This document shows positions 33,864 to 41,674 of a stretch of 41,674 bases of DNA, piece after piece (positions within the stretch are counted from its first letter, which is position 1; every line of letters begins with the position of its first letter). Below the pieces are notes generated by a model. That model was not told where the DNA came from and did not search any database. It was given only the letters and a program-made list of their open reading frames with translations. The translations under genes and the position numbers were made by a program. Source of the stretch: Granulicella sp. (lineage in GTDB: Bacteria > Acidobacteriota > Terriglobia > Terriglobales > Acidobacteriaceae); assembly GCA_003142215.1 (NCBI GenBank), contig PLOT01000246.1, positions 1 through 41,674 of the forward strand. The letters run 5' to 3'.

Positions 33864-36158
33864 TTACCCCAGCTTCGCCAGCTCCTCGTTTGCATCGCTC
33901 GACGTCTTGCTGTTGGGCGCAAGCGCCGCGGCCTTCTTCAGATGCAGTTGAGCGTTGGCATTGTCGTGCATCTTGCTGTAGGTCATTCCCAGGTGGAGAT
34001 GCATCGAAGCGTTGTCCGGGGTCGACCGCAGGGCTCCCTCCAGCAGGTCCCGCGCCGCATAGTAGTTTCCCTTGTAGTAGTAGACCCAGGCCAGTGTGTC
34101 GGCTGTACTCGGCGAGTCCGGCATGGCACGGCGCGCCGTCTGCGCCAACGTCAGCGCCACATCCACATTCTGCCCGTTCTCCACCATCAGGTACGCCAGG
34201 TTGTTGGACGCAACCGCGTTGTTCGGATCGATCTGCAGTGTCTTCTTGTACTCCGCCATCGCCGTCGAGACGTCGCCCTTCGCCTCCTGCAACGATCCCT
34301 GCATCTGCCACGCATGGGCGTCGTTCGGGTGCGAACTGACCCAACCCTGCCAGGTTGCAATCGCTGGATCGATGTCCTTCAGAGCAATCTCGGCCCGCGT
34401 ATAGATGTCGATCGCGTCGATGCTTCCCGGATTCAACTGCATCGCCTTCTGCGAACTCTCCAGCGCGCCTTTGAAGTCCTTGGTCTGCAATTGAACGGCG
34501 GCAAGCACCGAATAGAAGCTGCCATTCCCCGGCTGCTTTGCAATCTGCGCCTCGACCCGCGCCAGCGCCTTCGCCGGCTGCTTCTGCTTGAGGTCGTAGG
34601 ACACCAGCATTCCCAGCGCCCGGTCCGAGTTCGGGTCCTTGTCCAGCGCCTTTTGCAGCATCGCCTCGCCCTCGGGTACATGCCCCTGGGCTATAAGAAT
34701 CTGGCCCAGTTCCAGGTACGCCGGTGCATTGTCGGGATTTGCCTTCAATACCGCCTGGAAGTCTGCCTCCGCCTTGTCGTACTCCTTCCGGCTGGCCTCC
34801 GCGGTCCCCCGCCACAGATAAGCTGCAGCATAGTTTGGGTGCTGTTGGATCGTCTTGTCCGCCACCTCGGAGAGCATGCCTGCGTCGTTGCGCAGGACCG
34901 CGATCTGCGCCAGCCCGCTTGCGGCCTCCAGGTTCCCCGGATTCAGCTTCGCGGCCGCGTGCAGGCTCGCCTCGGAGGTCGCCAGGTCGCCCTTGTTTTC
35001 CGCCATCTGTGCCAGCAGCAGTTGTGTCTGCACGTCGTTCGGGTTGTCCTTCACCGCCTTCTTCAGCAGCGCGATTGCGTCGTCGGTCTTGCCCGTGTTC
35101 ACCAGCAACAGCGCATTTAGAATCTGCACCTGAGGATTGCCTGCATTGTTCTTGGTCAACTCCGAGGCCACCGACGCCGCCTTGGCATAGTTCTTCCTGT
35201 CGAACAGAACGCGCGCGTAGGTGATCTTGATCGCGAAGCTCTTGGGATACTTCGAGGTCAGGTCCGCAAACGCAGCCTCGGCGCGGTCCATCTGCTGCGC
35301 CTTCACGTAGTAGTCCCGCAGCAGCGTCGAGGCCTCCTCGCTCTCGGGAAGATCGACCACCGCCTGATGCAGTATCTGCTCTGCCTTGTCCTTGCTGCCC
35401 TCGCGGAAGTAGAGCCCGGCCAGTGCGGCACGCCCCTGCACGTTGCCCGGCGCAATCCCGACCGCCGCCGTGTACTGCTGCTCCGCGCCTTGCAGATCGC
35501 CCTTCTTCTCCATCAGCGCCGCCATTACAAGATGCGGCGTCGCGTCCTTGGCGTCCAGCGATGCCGCCTTGCCCAGCTCCTGTTCGACCGAAGCCTCATT
35601 CGCCGGGTCGGCAGTCAGCAACAGCGCCGCCGCGGTATGGAAGCTCGCACGGTTGGGTTCGAGTTGAAGGGCCCGCTGGATCTGCTTCAGTGCATCCGCG
35701 TTGTTGCCCCTCCGCTGTGCCACTCCAGCCAATAGAGCGTATGCATCCGCGTCGTTCGGGTCGATCGCCAACACCGCATTGGCCTGCTCTTCCGCCCGGT
35801 CGGTGGCACGTCCATCCAGAAGCAGGTTCCCCAGATCGATCCGTGCCTGCAGGTTCGCCGGGCTCACTTGCACCGTCTTCATCAGCTCCGAGTAGGCCAG
35901 CATCGGGCTGTTCATCTTCAGATAAGTCTTGGCCATCTCGTAGTGCGCATCGCCAAAGTTCTTGTCCACCTTCAGCGCATTGAGAAACTGCAGCGCGGCC
36001 TCTTTGTACTTGCCGCTCGCCTCATATCGCTTTCCACTCTCCAGGTACTTCTGCTTGCGCACGTTCGGGTCGCGGCTGCATCCGGCGGTGAAAATCAGCA
36101 CGAGCGATAACACAGCCGCTGAGATTCTGGCAACCTGCACTTTGCGTAGTTTGAACAT
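33864..36158 (-). CDS. TPR-repeat lipoprotein, PrsT-like (exosortase/EPS-associated)
   Basis: Lipobox LIFTAGCS; about 20 TPR-like repeats; adjacent to exosortase and EpsI genes. Confidence 0.85.
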   Translation of the reverse strand: MFKLRKVQVARISAAVLSLVLIFTAGCSRDPNVRKQKYLESGKRYEASGKYKEAALQFLNALKVDKNFGDAHYEMAKTYLKMNSPMLAYSELMKTVQVSPANLQARIDLGNLLLDGRATDRAEEQANAVLAIDPNDADAYALLAGVAQRRGNNADALKQIQRALQLEPNRASFHTAAALLLTADPANEASVEQELGKAASLDAKDATPHLVMAALMEKKGDLQGAEQQYTAAVGIAPGNVQGRAALAGLYFREGSKDKAEQILHQAVVDLPESEEASTLLRDYYVKAQQMDRAEAAFADLTSKYPKSFAIKITYARVLFDRKNYAKAASVASELTKNNAGNPQVQILNALLLVNTGKTDDAIALLKKAVKDNPNDVQTQLLLAQMAENKGDLATSEASLHAAAKLNPGNLEAASGLAQIAVLRNDAGMLSEVADKTIQQHPNYAAAYLWRGTAEASRKEYDKAEADFQAVLKANPDNAPAYLELGQILIAQGHVPEGEAMLQKALDKDPNSDRALGMLVSYDLKQKQPAKALARVEAQIAKQPGNGSFYSVLAAVQLQTKDFKGALESSQKAMQLNPGSIDAIDIYTRAEIALKDIDPAIATWQGWVSSHPNDAHAWQMQGSLQEAKGDVSTAMAEYKKTLQIDPNNAVASNNLAYLMVENGQNVDVALTLAQTARRAMPDSPSTADTLAWVYYYKGNYYAARDLLEGALRSTPDNASMHLHLGMTYSKMHDNANAQLHLKKAAALAPNSKTSSDANEELAKLG

Positions 36159-36256
36159 TGGCGGTATCCTCATCTCCTCTTGACGTTCCCTTCAATCTCT
36201 CTCTTCCATGCCGTCTCCTGCAAACCCTCTCTTCCAGCAACGGGGCCTCGCCCTGC

Positions 36257-36955
36257 TCAATCGGGAACATATGCCGGAAGCAGCGGCGCAATCTGCTCGG
36301 CAAACTTCATCACGCGCGCCCGCGCCTGCAGCCTGTCCTCTCCCGGCTCCACGGGCGTGATAATGCGGACCAGCGCAGCATCCGTGCGCCCGTAGCGGAT
36401 CGAGTCGGCCAGCGTAACCAACTTCGCCGCATAGTCGCCCGCAATCACATGCCCATGCATCTGGTACCAGTACAGGACCTCCTGCGTCGAAGTCCCATTT
36501 GAAATCAGAAACTCCTTCACCTGGTATTTTTTGCCCGCGGCGTTGGTCAACGACGTAATCCACGACGACTCGAAGTTCCATCCCGCGCCGGGCAGGCAGT
36601 TCTGCGGCGAGTGGATCGACTGCCCCGTCCGCTGCGTGGGGAAGTAACCGATAAAGAGCCCGATCGACGCCCGGTCGTCCATCCCTGCGTTCTCCGGCGA
36701 AGCGCTGTCCTCGACCGAGAGCTGAGGATGGTACACCCGGTTCAGGAACTCCCCCTTGCCCAGAGCCTGCACTACATCCTCAGGCATCACGATCTCGGTC
36801 GCCGTTCGCGTCCCAACCGTCATCGGAAACTCGTCCAGCGGACTGCTCGGCGGAACCCAGTCCACATCTCCGCGCAGATACAGCAGCAGCGCCGCCGACG
36901 CCATCAGCAGCGCCACGACCCAGAACCGTGAAGACCGGAGCCGCGCGCTCCTCAT
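36257..36955 (-). CDS. EpsI family exosortase-associated protein (DUF3485)
   Basis: SIGLFIGYFPTQRTGQSIHSPQNCLPGAGW; ATGA overlap with the exosortase gene. Confidence 0.88.
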   Translation of the reverse strand: MRSARLRSSRFWVVALLMASAALLLYLRGDVDWVPPSSPLDEFPMTVGTRTATEIVMPEDVVQALGKGEFLNRVYHPQLSVEDSASPENAGMDDRASIGLFIGYFPTQRTGQSIHSPQNCLPGAGWNFESSWITSLTNAAGKKYQVKEFLISNGTSTQEVLYWYQMHGHVIAGDYAAKLVTLADSIRYGRTDAALVRIITPVEPGEDRLQARARVMKFAEQIAPLLPAYVPD

Positions 36956-37836
36956 GCCGGTTGCCTGCCTTTCTCCGCCACCAACTCCATCGCTCGATGC
37001 ACCAGATAGAGACACCCCAGCGAGATCACGAACATCAGCCAGCCCGAGAACTCATGGAAGAACCCCATCGCCTTATCCGGGTCCCAGTACTGCACGCACA
37101 GCCCCGTTCCGAAGATGCGCGCCCCGTTGGCTGCCACTGCAATGGGAACGCTGGCCAGCGCCAGCACCACCCTCCGCCACGTCTTGCGCTCCAGAAAATA
37201 ACCGTAGATCACCGCCACCGTGAACAGGCTCATCAGCGAACGGATGCCGCTGCAAGCCTCGGCAACCTCCAACTGCATGGCCGGCAACTGGATCACATTG
37301 CCCTCGCGCAGCACCGGAACCTGGGCCACCTGAAGCAGCGTGGTGGCCAGCCGCGAAGCCAGCAACTGTAGCGGAAACGTAATTTGGTTGAACAGGATCG
37401 TCGGCAGAGGGATCGCCAGCAGAAGCACAAACAAAACAAACTTCACCCGGCCCAGCATGGCTCGGCCCAACAGAGTCCACACCAGCCCCGCCACCAGCAG
37501 CACAAACGAGGTCCGCTGCAGGAACAGGTCCGCGCCAAACACGCCCAGCAACAGCACAAACAGCCCCAGCACAACCAGCCACACACCCGCCCAGCTCGGC
37601 GCAATCGCCGTGTCCTGAAGCTCGCGCCGGTTGTCCCACAACAGATAAGCCGCAAAAAACGGAATTAGAAATCCATGGGAGAAGTCAGGCAGCTCATACC
37701 AGTCCGCCACCAGCTTCACCGCAATGCCGTGGTAGAGCACCGCCAGCAGCGCCACAACCAGCAGCGCCGGCCCGCTCCTGGAGAGAGCAGGCGGCAGGAA
37801 AGTCCCAGGGACCGTGTCGATTGAATTCGACTTCAC
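36952..37836 (-). CDS. xrt: Exosortase (XrtA/EpsH-type)
   Basis: VAEACSGIRSLMSLFTVAVIYGYF (Cys), NGARIFGTG (Arg), HEFSGWLMF (His); multispanning; GTG start. Confidence 0.93.
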   Translation of the reverse strand: MKSNSIDTVPGTFLPPALSRSGPALLVVALLAVLYHGIAVKLVADWYELPDFSHGFLIPFFAAYLLWDNRRELQDTAIAPSWAGVWLVVLGLFVLLLGVFGADLFLQRTSFVLLVAGLVWTLLGRAMLGRVKFVLFVLLLAIPLPTILFNQITFPLQLLASRLATTLLQVAQVPVLREGNVIQLPAMQLEVAEACSGIRSLMSLFTVAVIYGYFLERKTWRRVVLALASVPIAVAANGARIFGTGLCVQYWDPDKAMGFFHEFSGWLMFVISLGCLYLVHRAMELVAEKGRQPA

Positions 37837-37850
37837 GCGTACTCACCTAA

Positions 37851-37902
37851 GCAATTCGCAATTCTCAATTCGCAATTCAATTCGCAATTCTTCGCAATTC
37901 AT
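37851..37902. repeat. AATTCGC direct-repeat cluster in the divergent exosortase/export promoter region
   Basis: gcaattcgcaattctcaattcgcaattcaattcgcaattcttcgcaattcat. Confidence 0.75.
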
Positions 37903-38221
37903 AGACCCATCGGATTATCGCACGCAATAGGTACCTTTGCGGTCTACGTCTTTCGAGGTACACAAGTGTGCAAGACCGCAAAATGGCGCGCCGCGGGAGT
38001 GTAAAATCGCCACAGATGTGTTTCGTGGCTCTTGGTCCTTCAACAAGAGCCCGCGGGCTCGAAGCGGCCCAAACAGGCGGTTTTGCATGGATGTTCCGTT
38101 CCGCGGGATGGGTCGGGTGCGCACCGGAATCGACCAGGTGCGCGACCTTTGTACCGCGAAACGGGTCGCGAAACAGGTTCTGGACAGTTGCATCCACGAC
38201 GCGTACAAATCGGCAAATACT

Positions 38222-38905
38222 ATGACCTCTCTCCGCTGCACACTCCTTTCGATCGCTCTCCTTCCGGCTCTCGCCGCCGGCCTCGCCCAGCAGACGCCCG
38301 CCAGATCTGCGCCCGCCGCCAAGCCAGCCGCCGCACCCGCCATCAACCATCCCGCCACCTCGTCCTCCACCGCGCACCCCGCTGCCACGGCGCTCGTCGC
38401 CCACCCCGCCAACGTCGCCCCCGCCTACATCATTGGCCCGGATGACGCCCTCTCGGTGATGGTGTGGGACAATCCCAACTACTCCGCCGCCAACCTCCCC
38501 GTGCGCCCGGATGGGAAGATCACCCTGCCGATGATCGGAGATATTCAGGCCTCCGGGTTTACTCCGATGCAGCTCTCCGCGGACATCACAACGCGCCTCA
38601 AGCAGTTCATCATCGATCCGGCGACGGTCAACGTCAGCGTGCTCGCCGTCAACAGCAAGCGCGTCTACCTGATCGGTGAAGTCATGCATGTTGGCCCGCT
38701 TGCCATCACTCCGGGACTGACCATCCTGCAGGCCATCGCCACCGCCGGTGGGCTCACCCCGTACGCCAACAAGAAGCACATCTACATCCTGCGCGGCGAT
38801 CCCGGCAAGCAGCAAAATATTCCCTTCGACTACACCAAAGCCTTGAAGAAGGGCGACATGCAGGGCGTCACGCTCGCCCCCGGCGACACGATCGTGATTC
38901 AATAA
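38222..38905 (+). CDS. Polysaccharide biosynthesis/export protein (Wza/EpsA-like)
   Basis: Signal peptide, Ala/Pro linker, YIIGPDDALSVMVWDNPNYSAANLPVRPDGKITLPMIGDIQASGFTPMQL. Confidence 0.9.
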   Translation: MTSLRCTLLSIALLPALAAGLAQQTPARSAPAAKPAAAPAINHPATSSSTAHPAATALVAHPANVAPAYIIGPDDALSVMVWDNPNYSAANLPVRPDGKITLPMIGDIQASGFTPMQLSADITTRLKQFIIDPATVNVSVLAVNSKRVYLIGEVMHVGPLAITPGLTILQAIATAGGLTPYANKKHIYILRGDPGKQQNIPFDYTKALKKGDMQGVTLAPGDTIVIQ

Positions 38906-40236
38906 TGAAGACGCTCCCGCTCACCGCCCAATCCGTAGCCCTGCTTCTTCTCCTGCCCTTGCTGGCGATTCCCGCCACTTCCGGTGCTCAGGCCCTTCCA
39001 GCCGCTGTGGCCTCGCCCATCTCCACCGGCTTCAGTCTGCCCAGCTCCGCGGGCACGCTGCAATACGCCCTCAGCGCCTCCCAGAGCATCTCCAACAACT
39101 ACTTCGGCAACTCCGGCACTGACTACAACACCAACCTCAACGGCGATCTCGCCTTCATCTCCAGCAGCCCGCGCGACCCCTTCAACATGGTCTTCTCCGG
39201 GGGGCGTTCATGGAGCAGTTCCAGCCAGTCGTTCAACTTCCTCAACCTCGCCATCTCTCAGGTTGTCATTGCGGGCCGCTGGAACTTCATGCTCTCCGAT
39301 TCGGTCAGTTACCTGCCGCAAACCGCCTCCGCCGGACTCTCCGGCGTGGCTGGCGTGGGCGATCTCGGCCTCAGCCCCGTCCAGACTGGTGCAATCCCCG
39401 GCCAGGGAGTGCTCACCGGCTACTCCACCCGCGTCGCCAACTCGAGCTCCCTCAGCCTCGGACGCCAGATCACCGGCAAGACCTCGCTCAACGCCTCGGG
39501 CTCCTACTCCCTCACGCGCTTCCTCAGCAACTCCAGCAGCTCCACCGTCCCCAGTTCCCCCGGCCTTGACACCGACGGCGACTCCGTCAGCGCCAGCCTC
39601 AGCCATACCATCGACACGCGCAACAGCTTCGCAGGGAACTTCGCCTACTCGCGCAACACATACTCCGGCGCCAACTCCGGCATCCCTCAGCCCGGCTTCT
39701 CCAGCCAAACCGCCAGCCTGCAATACTCCCATCAGTTCACCCGCAAGTTCGGCATGAGCCTCGCCGCCGGCCCGCAATGGACCGGCATCGACAGCCCAGG
39801 CCTCACGCCCACCCTCAGCCTCTTCGCCAACCTCTCGGCCTCCTACGCCGGCAAGTTCTCCCACGCCACGATTGCCTATTCGCGCAGCAGCAACAGCGGC
39901 TTCGGCGTCGTCGGAGGCGCAATCTCCAACTCCGTCACCTTCTCCGCCAGCCGCACCTTCGACCGCGTCTGGGCCTGCGCCCTCACCTCGGCCTATACCC
40001 AGACAGCCAACCTGCCCTCGGCCACCAGCCTTCCCTTTACCTTCCACACCACTATCGCCGGCGTGCAGGTCTCGCGTGCCCTGGCCCGTTCTCTCTCCGC
40101 ATACGCCAGCTACTCGTTGCAGAATCAGTCCAACCAGGGAACGACCGCCGCCGTCGATCTCTTCAGCGGACTCTCCAATGTAGCCGGCTTCGGGATCACC
40201 TTCTCGCCCTCCGCCGTCCGTCTTGGGCACTCGTAA
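38905..40236 (+). CDS. Outer-membrane beta-barrel-like protein of the EPS locus
   Basis: Signal peptide, alternating Ser/Asn/aromatic strands; TAATG overlap with the export gene. Confidence 0.6.
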   Translation: MKTLPLTAQSVALLLLLPLLAIPATSGAQALPAAVASPISTGFSLPSSAGTLQYALSASQSISNNYFGNSGTDYNTNLNGDLAFISSSPRDPFNMVFSGGRSWSSSSQSFNFLNLAISQVVIAGRWNFMLSDSVSYLPQTASAGLSGVAGVGDLGLSPVQTGAIPGQGVLTGYSTRVANSSSLSLGRQITGKTSLNASGSYSLTRFLSNSSSSTVPSSPGLDTDGDSVSASLSHTIDTRNSFAGNFAYSRNTYSGANSGIPQPGFSSQTASLQYSHQFTRKFGMSLAAGPQWTGIDSPGLTPTLSLFANLSASYAGKFSHATIAYSRSSNSGFGVVGGAISNSVTFSASRTFDRVWACALTSAYTQTANLPSATSLPFTFHTTIAGVQVSRALARSLSAYASYSLQNQSNQGTTAAVDLFSGLSNVAGFGITFSPSAVRLGHS

Positions 40237-40247
40237 GGAGCATCGAA

Positions 40248-41674
40248 ATGCTTGGCCATCGCGCACTGATCGTCGAAGATTATATGGCAATCCTCAAGCG
40301 CCGCTGGTGGCTCATCGCCATCCCCACGTTCATTCTGCCGGTCCTCGCTGTCGTCGCCACCGTATACATCCCTCCGCAGTTCGTCTCGCTGGCCGGTATC
40401 CAGATCGACCAGCAGAAGGTATCCAACGATCTGGTCAAGTCCGTCGTCTCCGAGGACATCAACAGCCGCCTCGCCGCCATCGAGCAGCAGATCAAGAGCC
40501 GGTCCAGCATCCAGCCCATCGTGGAAAAGTTCAACCTGTACGCCGACCAGCGATTTACCATGGACGACCGCATCGTTCTGGCGCTCAAGAACATCGATAT
40601 CCAGGGCATGCCAACCGGCTTCGCCCGCTCCAATGGAGTCCCCGGATTTACCATCGCATTTACCGCCAGCGACGCGCACACCGCACAGCAGGTCTGCGCC
40701 GAGATCACATCGCTGTTCATCTCGGCCAACCTGCGCTCCCAGCAGGACTTCAGTGGGGGCACCACCGACTTCCTCAAGGAGCAACTGAACAACGCCAAGC
40801 ACACCCTCGACGACCAGGACGCAAAGAAGGCCGACTTCGAGCGCAAGTACTTCGGAATGCGGCCCGAGGATGAATCCAACAACGTCAACATTCTGAGCAG
40901 CCTGAACACCCAACTCGACGCATCCACCCAGGCCCTCAGCCGTATGGAGCAGGACAAGTCCTACATGGATACGATGCTCGCCCAGCAGTCCACGTCCTCT
41001 CCCGGCGCAGTCTCCCCGCAGACCGACGAGAAGCAGTTGCAGGATCTGCTGGCGCAGCAGGCCAATCTCACCCTCCATTACACCGCGCAAGACCCTGACG
41101 TCGTCTCCATCAACCGCAAGATCGCCGACCTGCGGCGCAAGATAGCGCAGTCGCCCGCCACCCCATCGTCCGTGGCTTCCAGCACCGCCGCAGGCCGCAA
41201 CGACTCCGCGGCCGTCCAGGATCTGCGCGCCCGCATCCGCGCCGCCGACATCGGTATCCAGGCCAAGCGTGCCGAACAAGTTCAGCTCAACAAGCAGATC
41301 CATGCCTACCAGGGGCGCATCCAGTCCACTCCGCAGGTCGAAGAGGAGTACGAGCAATTGACCCGCGACACCCAGATCTCGCAAGCCCAGTACGATAGCG
41401 ATCTGACCAAGCTGAACCAGGCCCAGATGGCCACCGACCTGCAAAACCGCCAGGAAGGAGAGACCTTCAGCGTGCTGGATGCAGCCAATTTGCCGGATAA
41501 CCCCACCTATCCCAAGCGCAGGATCTTCGCCTCCGGAGGTCTTGCCGCCGGCCTCTTCCTCGGCCTGCTCCTCAGCGCTCTGCTTGAATACCGCGACACC
41601 GCACTGCGCAGCGAGCGCGACGTCTGGGCCTTCACCAAACTGCCCACTCTGGCCGTCATCGCATGGTCGGGCGA
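40248..41674 (+). CDS. Wzz/GumC-like chain-length determinant, truncated by window end
   Basis: Own translation (not in the ORF track): MLGHRALIVEDYMAILKRRWWLIAIPTFILPVLAVVATVYIPPQF..., long coiled coil, LPDNPTYPKRRIFASGGLAAGLFLGLLLSALLEYRDTALRSERDV. Confidence 0.88.
   Translation, partial: MLGHRALIVEDYMAILKRRWWLIAIPTFILPVLAVVATVYIPPQFVSLAGIQIDQQKVSNDLVKSVVSEDINSRLAAIEQQIKSRSSIQPIVEKFNLYADQRFTMDDRIVLALKNIDIQGMPTGFARSNGVPGFTIAFTASDAHTAQQVCAEITSLFISANLRSQQDFSGGTTDFLKEQLNNAKHTLDDQDAKKADFERKYFGMRPEDESNNVNILSSLNTQLDASTQALSRMEQDKSYMDTMLAQQSTSSPGAVSPQTDEKQLQDLLAQQANLTLHYTAQDPDVVSINRKIADLRRKIAQSPATPSSVASSTAAGRNDSAAVQDLRARIRAADIGIQAKRAEQVQLNKQIHAYQGRIQSTPQVEEEYEQLTRDTQISQAQYDSDLTKLNQAQMATDLQNRQEGETFSVLDAANLPDNPTYPKRRIFASGGLAAGLFLGLLLSALLEYRDTALRSERDVWAFTKLPTLAVIAWSG

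Noticed and set aside
40125-41444. 439-aa minus-strand ORF
   Set aside because: Antisense to the GumC-like gene, which has clear Wzz-type features and runs off the window edge.
1-41674. CRISPR arrays, rRNA or tRNA genes
   Set aside because: No regularly spaced repeats with unique spacers and no rRNA/tRNA-like sequence noticed by eye; short tandem repeats are contiguous with no spacers. A tRNAscan/Infernal run would be needed to exclude small RNAs.

Overview
GC-rich, densely coding bacterial chromosomal window. The TIGR03435-family gene, the repeat types and the exosortase/EPS gene set suggest an Acidobacteriota (Terriglobales-like) host; this is inference, no search was run. Left to right: (i) a translationally coupled ABC-type ATPase + TOPRIM-like gene pair (candidate defence module); (ii) ppk1 with a Lys/Ala-rich N-terminal tail, then ribD, ftsY, a Uma2 protein, gpsA-plsY and cinA; (iii) an ORF6N-domain gene inserted at the cinA 5' end, with a diverged copy of the first 71 bp of cinA on its far side and a 31-bp palindrome whose core recurs inside the ORF6N gene; (iv) a beta-propeller protein, pgpA, yacG, a secreted protein, an amidohydrolase and a TIGR03435 gene behind a BlaI-like operator; (v) rlmN, an M16 protease, a prepilin, a LolA-like protein, a HAD phosphatase and a DapA-family protein; (vi) two toxin-antitoxin-like modules bracketing an N-carbamoylputrescine-amidase-like gene; (vii) an MBL-fold hydrolase and an acyl-CoA ligase with a membrane-hairpin-like insertion; (viii) an exosortase-associated exopolysaccharide locus running off the right edge. 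The most unusual signal is that short palindromic intergenic-type repeats appear to have become protein-coding: in a prepilin leader, at the start of a LolA-like signal peptide, at an amidohydrolase start codon, and as an in-frame block inside the carbamoylputrescine-amidase-like enzyme. This resembles Rickettsia palindromic elements. The second strongest signal is the ORF6N/cinA duplication with its shared palindrome core.
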